The notes under the pieces: generated by a model
Seen by the model: the letters and a program-made list of their open reading frames with translations, nothing else
Database searches by the model: none
Told to the model about the DNA's origin: nothing
In this document: positions 1-6,153 of the stretch, in pieces
How positions within the stretch are numbered: the stretch's first letter is position 1
Layout of the letters: each line of letters opens with the position of its first letter
From: CAZPQV01 sp964588705
Lineage (GTDB): Bacteria; Bacteroidota; Bacteroidia; Flavobacteriales; Weeksellaceae
NCBI GenBank assembly: GCA_964588705.1
Contig: CAZPQV010000068.1
Coordinates: forward strand, 1-10,154
DNA: 10,154 nt
Direction of reading: 5' to 3'
Program-made: the position numbers and the translations under genes

Positions 1-1586
1 TTCCTGAAAATCTGATTGGTGATGTTCAGAACGCGCTTTCAAAAGCTTTAGATCAGACGAAAATCGGAAATCCTTTGAACCGCGAAACGAGAATGGGAAG
101 TATCGTTGGAAAAAAAGAACTCGAAGTTTTACAGGGAAAAATCAATCAGTTAAAAGCCGAAACCGAACTGATTTACGACGGACAGCACGATTTGGTTGAT
201 GCCGATTTTGAAAGCGGAGCATTCATTTCGCCAAAAGTCTTTTTGAATGACAAACCTTTTGAAAAAAATATTTCTCACGAAGTAGAAGCATTTGGACCGG
301 TTTCAACACTGATGCCGTATAAAGATGCGGAAGAAGCGGCTGCTTTGGCTAAAAGAGGAAAAGGAAGTTTGGTGGGTTCCATCATTTCACACGACGAAAA
401 ATTTATTGCAGAAACGTCCTGGAAAATGGCATCCACACACGGAAGAATTTTTGTTCTTAACCGCGATAATGCTAAAGAATCTACCGGTCACGGTTCGCCA
501 CTGCCAACTTTAATGCACGGCGGTCCCGGAAGAGCAGGCGGTGGTGAAGAAATGGGTGGTTTGAACGGACTTCATTTCTTTTTACAGAAAACTGCAATTC
601 AGGGTTCTCCGGATGTGTTGACGGCGATTACGAAATTATATACGCAAGGCGCGGAGAAAAAATACAGCGACAAACATCCGTTCCAAAAATATTTTGAGGA
701 AGTGGAAATCGGCGATTCTCTGGAAACCGCCGGAAGAACCGTCACTGAAGCCGACATCGTGAATTTCTCGAACGTTTCGTGGGATCATTTCTATGCGCAC
801 ACCGATGCAACTTCCCTCAACGGAACCATCTTCGACGAAAAAGTGGCACACGGATATTTCATACTTTCGGCTGCAGCCGGATTGTTTGTTTCCGGAAAAA
901 AAGGTCCTGTAATTGCGAATTACGGACTGGAAAATGCAAGTTTCTTCAAACCGGTTTATGCTGGAGATACCATTACGGTTTACCTCACTGCCAAAGAAAA
1001 AATCAATCGCGGCGTGAAAGGAAGAAATATTCCTTCCGGTGTGGTGAAATGGTTGGTTGAGGTCGTAAATCAGCGTGAGGAAGTAGTATGCGTAGCGACA
1101 ATTCTGACTTTGGTGGCGAAGAAATCTCCGTTTATTGATTTGAATAAAACCAAAATTCAGAAAATGCTGAACGGACTTACTGCCAATACAAAACCTGAAT
1201 TTGGCATTATGACGCCACAAAATATGCTGGAACATCTGGAAGATTTTATGCATTTCGCCATCGGGAAAACGGAAGCACCTCTTCGCGAGCAAACCGAAGA
1301 ACAACTGGAAAAACTCCACGACTGGCTGTATAAAAACAAGCCAATATCCAGAGGTTTGAAATTTGAAGGATTGCCCGAAAATGAAAATGCACCGCTGAGA
1401 TACAAAAATTTGGATGAAGCCAAACAGAAATTCATGGAAACGCTGACGGAATTTTTGATCTATTACAAAGAAAACCCGAAAGCGGAACACGCACATCCGT
1501 TATTCCACACGATTAATAAAGAAATGTGGGAACTGTTTCACAGAAAGCATTTTACTTATCATTTTGAACAGTTTAATTTAATCTAA
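1..1586 (+). CDS. paaZ: PaaZ, bifunctional oxepin-CoA hydrolase / semialdehyde dehydrogenase, 5'-partial, with extra C-terminal domain
   Basis: The frame is open from the window edge (first full codon at position 3), so 527 C-terminal residues are visible and the true start lies upstream; TTG at 75 is internal. PaaZ opens the oxepin-CoA ring in phenylacetate catabolism and oxidises the resulting semialdehyde. Visible residues 1 to about 200 are the end of the aldehyde dehydrogenase domain, with EAFGPV, KESTGHGSPLP and HGGPGRAGGGEE blocks matching E. coli PaaZ as I remember it; the catalytic Cys should lie just upstream of the window. Residues about 237-370 are the MaoC-like hydratase, with the Asp-His motif DHFYAH at 261-266 and AHGYF. 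E. coli PaaZ ends here (LVA-x5-F-x-D). This protein continues about 150 residues with MLEHLED, HPLFH and KHFTYHFEQF, which resembles a DinB/DUF1569-type helical domain. Cytosolic. Confident in PaaZ; the identity of the extension is inferred. Confidence 0.95.
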   Translation, partial: PENLIGDVQNALSKALDQTKIGNPLNRETRMGSIVGKKELEVLQGKINQLKAETELIYDGQHDLVDADFESGAFISPKVFLNDKPFEKNISHEVEAFGPVSTLMPYKDAEEAAALAKRGKGSLVGSIISHDEKFIAETSWKMASTHGRIFVLNRDNAKESTGHGSPLPTLMHGGPGRAGGGEEMGGLNGLHFFLQKTAIQGSPDVLTAITKLYTQGAEKKYSDKHPFQKYFEEVEIGDSLETAGRTVTEADIVNFSNVSWDHFYAHTDATSLNGTIFDEKVAHGYFILSAAAGLFVSGKKGPVIANYGLENASFFKPVYAGDTITVYLTAKEKINRGVKGRNIPSGVVKWLVEVVNQREEVVCVATILTLVAKKSPFIDLNKTKIQKMLNGLTANTKPEFGIMTPQNMLEHLEDFMHFAIGKTEAPLREQTEEQLEKLHDWLYKNKPISRGLKFEGLPENENAPLRYKNLDEAKQKFMETLTEFLIYYKENPKAEHAHPLFHTINKEMWELFHRKHFTYHFEQFNLI

Positions 1587-1587
1587 C

Positions 1588-1655
1588 AATGTATCAATGT
1601 ACCAGTTTACCAATGATTGAATTCTTACATTGTTCGACTGTTACATTGATACATT
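1588..1655. repeat. Large imperfect inverted repeat between paaZ and the glycosylase gene
   Basis: The arms are 1588-1615 and 1628-1655 (28 nt each), separated by 12 nt. The outer 14 bp pair perfectly (AATGTATCAATGTA with TACATTGATACATT) and the inner part has four mismatches. The left arm is itself built of repeated CAATGTAnC-like units. No T-tract follows directly, so it is not a classic terminator. It resembles the short repetitive spacer elements common in Flavobacteriia. In the transcript it would form a long hairpin ending 7 nt before the next start codon. Confidence 0.8.
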
Positions 1656-1662
1656 TTCAAAA

Positions 1663-2349
1663 ATGAAATTCGGAGAGAAAGTAGTAGAATTTAATAAAAA
1701 TCTGAAGTATGATGGCGATTTGCCTAAAGGATTTCAGGTTCTGAACCCGTTTCTGGATAATCCTGAAACAATGGTCGTAATGAAGCAATTCTATGACAAA
1801 TTCTACAATGATAAAAGATCGAGAAGATTCATCATTGGGATTAATCCAAGCCGTCATGGAGCCGGAGTTACCGGAGTTCCGTTTACGGATACAAAACGCC
1901 TGGAAAGTGTTTGTGGAATTAAGATGAAATCTGCCAGAACACACGAGGTTTCCTCTGTTTTTTTATATGATATGATTGAAGCATATGGCGGTTCGGAGCA
2001 ATTTTACAGTGAGTTTTACATCAATTCACCATTTCCGTTGGCCATTACAAGACATACTAAAAACGGAATTTATCTCAATGCCAATTACTATGATGATAAG
2101 GAACTGTTTCAGGCTGTAGAAGATTTTATGATACAATCTTTGAAACAACACATCAGTTTAGGGTTAGATACTTCTGAAGCTTTTGTTTTAGGCGTGAAAA
2201 ACGCCACCTTTTTGAGAAAAATCAATGACCGGGAAAAACTTTTTGAAAAAATGATGGTGCTGGAACATCCGCGATATATTCAGCAGTATAAATCAAAAGA
2301 AAAGGATTTGTATATTGATAAATATTTGTTGGCGTTTAGTAATTCGTAA
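1663..2349 (+). CDS. SMUG2-type uracil-DNA glycosylase family protein
   Basis: This 228-residue protein is likely a single-strand-selective uracil-DNA glycosylase of the SMUG2 subfamily, known from Pedobacter heparinus, which removes uracil and related damaged bases at the start of base excision repair. Motif I is GINPSRHGAGVTGVPF (residues 59-74), the counterpart of the SMUG1 G-M-N-P-x(8)-GVPF motif, with N61 as the expected catalytic Asn. A VSSVFLYDMIEAYGG-like block lies near residues 96-110, and motif II is EHPRYI (201-206), with H202. ATG 1663 is chosen as start because the in-frame ATG at 1630 lies inside the inverted repeat and would add 11 residues translated from repeat sequence (MFDCYIDTFSK). 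It lies between two phenylacetate/CoA-pathway genes with no obvious promoter of its own, so it may depend on read-through. The family is confident; substrate range is not visible. Confidence 0.87.
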   Translation: MKFGEKVVEFNKNLKYDGDLPKGFQVLNPFLDNPETMVVMKQFYDKFYNDKRSRRFIIGINPSRHGAGVTGVPFTDTKRLESVCGIKMKSARTHEVSSVFLYDMIEAYGGSEQFYSEFYINSPFPLAITRHTKNGIYLNANYYDDKELFQAVEDFMIQSLKQHISLGLDTSEAFVLGVKNATFLRKINDREKLFEKMMVLEHPRYIQQYKSKEKDLYIDKYLLAFSNS

Positions 2350-2357
2350 ATAAAAAA

Positions 2358-2450
2358 TAACTTTGCGAACATTTAAGTTCATCTTGGATGAACCTTTGCG
2401 TCCTTAAAATTTTTTCAAAGTTATAAAATAAAATCTTTGCGCTCTTTGCG
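2358..2450. repeat. Spacer with four CTTTGCG repeats and a small hairpin
   Basis: The spacer contains CTTTGCG at 2361-2367, 2394-2400, 2435-2441 and 2444-2450. A 7-bp inverted repeat, GTTCATC/GATGAAC (2377-2383 and 2387-2393), lies between the first two copies. The first copy is part of TAACTTTG (2358-2365), an exact match to the Bacteroidota -7 element, but I see no well-spaced TTTG -33 element. The overall texture is that of a repetitive spacer sequence seen in Flavobacteriia. Confidence 0.6.
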
Positions 2451-2460
2451 TTAAAAAATT

Positions 2461-3228
2461 ATGACAGAATCATTTGTAACATCAGAAATCAAAAATCAAA
2501 TTGCCGAAATCACATTCGGGACTCCAAAAAGCAATTCGTTACCTGGACATATTTTAGAACAACTGGCTCAAACTATTCTGGCAGAAGGTGCCAAAGATGA
2601 GGTAAAAGCCATTCTGCTTAAATCTCAGGGAGAAAAAGCATTCTGCGCCGGCGCAAGTTTCGATGAACTTTTAGAGATTGAAGAACTGGAAACCTCCAAG
2701 AAATTCTTTGGAGGTTTTGCCAAAGTGCTGAATGCGATGCGAACCTGCGGGAAAATCGTTGTGGTTCGCGTTCAGGGAAAAACAACCGGTGGAGGCGTGG
2801 GAATTGCCTGTGGAGCCGATTATTGTTTTGCGACGCAGGATGCAAGTTTGGCGCTTACGGAAATCAATCTCGGAATCGGTCCATTTGTTATTGGTCCTTA
2901 TGTGGAAAGAAAAATCGGTAAGTCACAGTTTACGGCGATGGCGATTGATGCCGATTTCAGAAGTTCTGAATGGTCAAAAGCACACAATATTTATCATTCG
3001 GTTTCGCACACGATTGAAGAAATGGATGAAACGATTTTCGATTTTATGCAGAAGCTTGCTTCGAGAAGTTCAGAAGCATTGGCTTTAATCAAAAAAGTTT
3101 CCTGGGAAGGAACCGAACATTTCGCAGAGTTGATGCCAGAACGCATTACGATGAGTGCTTCTTTAATCCTTGAAGATTCTGCCAAGAAAAATATTGAAGC
3201 GATTAAGGAACGACTTAGAACAAAATAG
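2461..3228 (+). CDS. Enoyl-CoA hydratase/isomerase family protein
   Basis: A 255-residue crotonase-fold enzyme acting on acyl-CoA thioesters in the cytosol. The oxyanion-hole motif FCAGAS is at residues 61-66 and the second glycine cluster TTGGGVGIACGAD at 108-120. E134 in ALTEINLG corresponds to rat mitochondrial hydratase Glu164. The position of the other hydratase Glu (Glu144, in GGG-C-E) is G114 here, so only one of the two classical acid/base residues is kept, as in several isomerases and specialised hydratases. Closeness to paaZ suggests a role in phenylacetate or a linked beta-oxidation pathway (a PaaF/PaaG-like step), but the sequence alone does not say which, so no symbol is given. 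The ATG follows an A/T-rich leader without a clear Shine-Dalgarno sequence. Confidence 0.9.
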   Translation: MTESFVTSEIKNQIAEITFGTPKSNSLPGHILEQLAQTILAEGAKDEVKAILLKSQGEKAFCAGASFDELLEIEELETSKKFFGGFAKVLNAMRTCGKIVVVRVQGKTTGGGVGIACGADYCFATQDASLALTEINLGIGPFVIGPYVERKIGKSQFTAMAIDADFRSSEWSKAHNIYHSVSHTIEEMDETIFDFMQKLASRSSEALALIKKVSWEGTEHFAELMPERITMSASLILEDSAKKNIEAIKERLRTK

Positions 3229-3235
3229 TTTTTTG

Positions 3236-3335
3236 CCACAAATACCCTAATAATTGGAAGTCATTCAATGTTGTTAATCCGCAGGAATATCAGCATTAAT
3301 TATGTTTTCATTAAAAATCATTTGTGTATTCGTGG
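3236..3335. repeat. Imperfect inverted repeat in the spacer after the hydratase gene
   Basis: CCACAAATACCCTAAT at 3236-3251 is mirrored by ATTTGTGTATTCGTGG at 3320-3335 (13 of 16 pairs) across about 68 nt. It resembles the CCACGAATACACGAAT-type repeats found in spacers of Flavobacteriia. No T-tract or gene was seen between the arms. The element fills most of the 174-bp gap. Confidence 0.55.
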
Positions 3336-3353
3336 TATATTTCAATAAAACAT

Positions 3354-3383
3354 TTTGCAGATTCAGAATAAATCTTAACTTTG
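3354..3383 (+). promoter_or_regulatory. Bacteroidota-type promoter of the six-TM gene
   Basis: TTTG at 3354-3357 is followed after 18 nt by TAACTTTG at 3376-3383, matching the Bacteroidota TTTG / TAnnTTTG promoter with normal spacing. Transcription would begin around 3389, leaving a very short leader before ATG 3403. Confidence 0.72.
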
Positions 3384-3402
3384 CAATTCAAAGTGCTTTA
3401 AT
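3374..3402 (+). promoter_or_regulatory. Putative operator, copy 1 (ACTTTG-N5-CAAAGT)
   Basis: The inverted repeat ACTTTG (3378-3383) / CAAAGT (3389-3394) overlaps the -7 element, and a third half-site-like CTTT follows at 3396-3399. The block from 3374 to the start codon (ending at 3405) is 29/32 identical to 4447-4478, at the same distance from the ATG. A protein bound here would cover the -7 region and start site, suggesting repression. The binding protein is inferred, not shown. Confidence 0.65.
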
Positions 3403-4020
3403 ATGGATTCTAAAAATATTCAGGACGACCTTTCGCACATCCGTTCCATGATGGAGCGTTCCTCACGATTTATTTCTCTCAGTGGGCTTTCAGGCGTATT
3501 TGCAGGACTGACTGCATTGATTGGGGCGATGTGTGTTTATTTTGTTTTTCAGCGGGAAGGGATTGACTACTTCGACGGAAAAAGAAATGTCTTTACTGCG
3601 GATCTGGTTAACGAGTTGTTCTGGATTGGTTTGGTTATTCTTATTATGGCAATTGCTTTCGGATATTTTTTTACCGCAAGAAAAAGTAAAGCCAATAATC
3701 TTAAAATATGGGATTCAACGACAAAACGTTTGCTTATTAATTTTGCAATTCCATTAATAACCGGCGGATTATTTTGTCTTGGAATGCTGTATCACGGAAT
3801 GTTTGTATTTATTGCACCTGCAACACTTATTTTTTATGGCCTCGCATTGGTGAATGCATCGAAATATACGTTAACAGACGTGCAGTATCTTGGATATTTA
3901 GAAATTGCTTTAGGTTTACTGTCTCTGTTTTTCCTCGGTTGGGGATTGGTATTCTGGGCAATTGGTTTTGGAGTACTGCATATTATTTATGGTTTGATTA
4001 TGCATAAAAAATATAAATAA
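3403..4020 (+). CDS. Six-TM membrane protein of unknown function
   Basis: This 205-residue protein is probably in the inner membrane. A short polar N-terminus (DDLSHIRSMMERSSRFISLSG) is followed by about six hydrophobic segments near residues 28-49, 71-91, 109-129, 132-151, 161-182 and 183-200, and a basic tail HKKYK. I know of similar uncharacterised proteins in Flavobacteriia with the same MMERSSRFISLSGLSG start, often next to small winged-helix regulators, but I cannot name a function. It has its own promoter and putative operator, and precedes the regulator gene by 124 bp on the same strand. The link to the downstream DUF4173 operon rests on the shared operator-like block. Confidence 0.85.
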   Translation: MDSKNIQDDLSHIRSMMERSSRFISLSGLSGVFAGLTALIGAMCVYFVFQREGIDYFDGKRNVFTADLVNELFWIGLVILIMAIAFGYFFTARKSKANNLKIWDSTTKRLLINFAIPLITGGLFCLGMLYHGMFVFIAPATLIFYGLALVNASKYTLTDVQYLGYLEIALGLLSLFFLGWGLVFWAIGFGVLHIIYGLIMHKKYK

Positions 4021-4033
4021 GGTAAAAGATACA

Positions 4034-4075
4034 AGAAACAAGGCAGAAGAAACAAGGCAAAAGAAACAAGAAAAA
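4034..4075. repeat. Three tandem copies of a 14-bp purine-rich unit
   Basis: AGAAACAAGGCAGA (4034-4047), AGAAACAAGGCAAA (4048-4061) and AGAAACAAGAAAAA (4062-4075) are head-to-tail copies with small changes. They sit in the 124-bp spacer before the regulator gene. A looser run of CAACCAG/CAACTG-like pieces follows to about 4140. No promoter or terminator is evident in this spacer. Confidence 0.75.
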
Positions 4076-4144
4076 TTGAAAAAAAAGTTAGAAACTGAAA
4101 ACCAGTAACAAGCAACCAGAATCTAGCAACTGTCAACCAAAATT

Positions 4145-4429
4145 ATGATTTCTCAACTCAATAAAGAATTTGAAAGCCGTGTCAGACTGGGCATTATGTC
4201 CGTTCTAATGGTCAACGATTGGGTTGAATTCAACGAAATGAAACAACTTTTGGAAGTAACTGACGGAAACCTCGCCAGTCACAGTTCGTCTTTAGAAAAA
4301 TCAGAATACATTGAAATAAAGAAGGAATTCGTTGGCAAGAAAACAAAAACGTCTTACCGCGTTACGCAATTGGGAAGACAGGCATTTACGGAACATCTTC
4401 AGGCACTTGAAAAACTGCTTGGGAAATAA
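4145..4429 (+). CDS. Small winged-helix transcriptional regulator (HTH_34-like)
   Basis: This 94-residue protein is almost entirely one winged-helix DNA-binding domain: helix 1 about 7-22 (EFESRVRLGIMSVLM), helix 2 about 28-36, recognition helix about 38-52 (TDGNLASHSSSLEKSEYI region), wing about 58-73 (KKEFVGKKTKTSYRVT), and a C-terminal helix 76-92 that could mediate dimerisation. This layout is typical of the MarR/ArsR-like HTH_34 family common in Bacteroidota. There are no cysteines, so ArsR-type metal sensing through Cys is unlikely, and no ligand domain is present. It lies between two genes with near-identical operator-like blocks and is the obvious candidate to bind them; that link is inference. 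It is probably cotranscribed with the six-TM gene, because no TAnnTTTG element was found directly upstream. Confidence 0.9.
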   Translation: MISQLNKEFESRVRLGIMSVLMVNDWVEFNEMKQLLEVTDGNLASHSSSLEKSEYIEIKKEFVGKKTKTSYRVTQLGRQAFTEHLQALEKLLGK

Positions 4430-4446
4430 ACTATATTTTTTTGCTT

Positions 4447-4475
4447 CTTAACTTTGAAATACAAAGTGCTTTGAT
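4447..4475 (+). promoter_or_regulatory. Putative promoter -7 element and operator, copy 2
   Basis: TAACTTTG at 4449-4456 is an exact TAnnTTTG match. It overlaps the inverted repeat ACTTTG (4451-4456) / CAAAGT (4462-4467), with an extra CTTT at 4469-4472. No TTTG is seen at normal -33 spacing, unlike copy 1. The block 4447-4478 repeats 3374-3405 with three substitutions: two inside the 5-nt repeat spacer and one just before ATATG. Confidence 0.68.
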
Positions 4476-4772
4476 ATGAATAAATTTTTTAAAAACAAAT
4501 CATTAGGACAAATATCATTTGCAGTTTCGTGGACCATTGGAACTGTGCTTTTCATGGCATTCTATTTTTCCGGAAAATGGTTTCTGATAGAAATAGGATT
4601 TGCTTTTATCGTTCTTGCAATCATCTTCAATTCTCTTTTTTTAATCATTGAGCTCTTCAATGCTTTTTTTGATGAAGACAGAAGATGGATCTATCTAAAA
4701 TCTGCCGGGATAATCCTTCTGAACATTCCTTTTGTAATCTTTTATATCATCATATTATTAAATAGTCCATAA
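4476..4772 (+). CDS. Three-TM small membrane protein of unknown function
   Basis: A 98-residue protein with three hydrophobic stretches (about 13-31, 34-61 and 74-95) and an acidic, aromatic loop FFDEDRRWIY (about 64-73) between the second and third. It is the first gene of a tight three-gene operon: its stop codon lies 4 nt before the next start. Expression is predicted from the promoter/operator directly upstream. I do not recognise a named family; it is probably an inner-membrane partner of the DUF4173-like protein. Confidence 0.82.
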   Translation: MNKFFKNKSLGQISFAVSWTIGTVLFMAFYFSGKWFLIEIGFAFIVLAIIFNSLFLIIELFNAFFDEDRRWIYLKSAGIILLNIPFVIFYIIILLNSP

Positions 4773-4776
4773 CATT

Positions 4777-6153
4777 ATGAAAAAACATCAATTAATCCTC
4801 CTAACAACAGTCCTTTTCGTAGGTATTTTCTACAACGAAGATATGGGACTCAATTTTGGAATTCTTGGAATTTCCTATGCTGTTCTCACACTTTTTTATA
4901 CCAAGGAAAAAAACCGCACCAAGACTTTTCTCACGGTTTTTGTACTCACGATTCTGTCGAGTATTGCGTTTGCATGGTACGCTGATTTTCCTTCTTTTTT
5001 GGCAGTAATAATTTCGGCTTTGATTCTGACCTTGAAATCCAGAAATAAAAACATAAAACCGCTGTTTGCAGCGCCGGTATTTTTCGTGAATGGATTTACC
5101 TTTATTTTTAGAGTTTTCAATTTCAACCAATGGCTGCCAAAAAGCAACACTGGTAAGACCTTTCAAAAACTTCTGGCTTTCGTCCTTTTTCCTCTGATTT
5201 TTCTGTCGGTATTTTTTGGTATTTATACTTTAGGGAGCGAAAACTTTTCAGATCTATTCAAAAATTATGAATTGGATCTTGATGTCTGGCAGTTTATTGT
5301 TTTATCGTGCCTCGGATTTTTCCTCGCTTTCAACTATTGGAATTTCGCGCTAGAGCGTTATATGTATAAAAATCACAAAATGCTGAATGACGATTTTAGC
5401 CAAAATCAAAAAGTTATAAAATCAACCTATGGGTTTCTGAGCATTGACTTGGAGCGAACAGGTGGTGCTATCACATTCATGCTTCTAAACATTCTGCTTT
5501 TGTTCTTCATTGGAACTTATAATTATGAGCAGTTTTACGAATCTGCAAAACTTCCGCATCAACTTTCAGAGGATACGCACGAGAGAGTGTATGCTGTTAT
5601 TTTAAGTATTGTCATGGCGGTTTTTGTGATTATGTTTTACTTTAAATCATCCTTCAACTTCGATCCGAAAGCCAAAATTTTGAAAATTTCAGCCAATATC
5701 TGGCTTGCTTTGAACGGAATTTTAGTGATTTCGGCAATGGCAAAAAACACCGAATACATTCTGGAACTTGGGCTCACGTATAAGAGAATTGGCGTTTATG
5801 CATTTCTAATTCTTTGTATTATAGGATTAGTTTATTCTCATCTGAAAATTAAAAACCGCAAAACCAATGCTTTCCTTTTCAACAGGATGTTCTGGTATTT
5901 TTACGGAACGATTTTGGCTGCAAGTTTCATCAATTGGGGAAATCTGGCGACCGTTTACAATATCAATTACCATAAAGGAGATTTTGAATTTTTAAACTCG
6001 CTTTATTATAATGATGAGATTCTCATTAAAAATTTCCCGGAAGAATATAGAAAAACTGGGAAGTTTAAAAATATTGAAACTGAACAGAATAGATCCTTCC
6101 TCTCAAAAGTTTTATATTGGCAAACCATTAATATCAATAATTATAAAAAATGA
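4777..6153 (+). CDS. DUF4173-like polytopic membrane protein
   Basis: This 458-residue protein has about eleven or twelve hydrophobic segments (roughly residues 5-19, 25-41, 49-69, 71-86, 97-112, 131-151, 169-189, 229-247, 270-289, 301-321, 335-354 and 370-390) and a soluble, charged C-terminal tail of about 60 residues. The LGLTYKRIGVYAFL segment (331-344) resembles the conserved G-L-T-x-x-R block of the DUF4173/DUF4153 proteins, whose function is not established. It follows the small membrane gene by 4 nt and overlaps the next gene by 4 nt (ATGA), so the three are almost surely cotranscribed and translationally coupled. It is probably in the inner membrane. Control by the neighbouring regulator is inferred from the operator. 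The DUF assignment is by recognition, not by search. Confidence 0.88.
   Translation: MKKHQLILLTTVLFVGIFYNEDMGLNFGILGISYAVLTLFYTKEKNRTKTFLTVFVLTILSSIAFAWYADFPSFLAVIISALILTLKSRNKNIKPLFAAPVFFVNGFTFIFRVFNFNQWLPKSNTGKTFQKLLAFVLFPLIFLSVFFGIYTLGSENFSDLFKNYELDLDVWQFIVLSCLGFFLAFNYWNFALERYMYKNHKMLNDDFSQNQKVIKSTYGFLSIDLERTGGAITFMLLNILLLFFIGTYNYEQFYESAKLPHQLSEDTHERVYAVILSIVMAVFVIMFYFKSSFNFDPKAKILKISANIWLALNGILVISAMAKNTEYILELGLTYKRIGVYAFLILCIIGLVYSHLKIKNRKTNAFLFNRMFWYFYGTILAASFINWGNLATVYNINYHKGDFEFLNSLYYNDEILIKNFPEEYRKTGKFKNIETEQNRSFLSKVLYWQTININNYKK

Noticed and set aside
636..1496. Long minus-strand open frame of 286 codons opposite paaZ
   Set aside because: It is the antisense of a clearly conserved coding region, is rich in Phe/Cys/Arg as expected for a shadow frame, and shows no domain.
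1630..1662. Upstream ATG adding 11 residues to the glycosylase
   Set aside because: These codons fall inside the inverted repeat and the encoded residues look unlike the family; ATG 1663 is the better start.
4021..4140. CRISPR-like array before the regulator
   Set aside because: The 14-bp units are directly adjacent without unique spacers and are not palindromic, so this is a simple tandem repeat.
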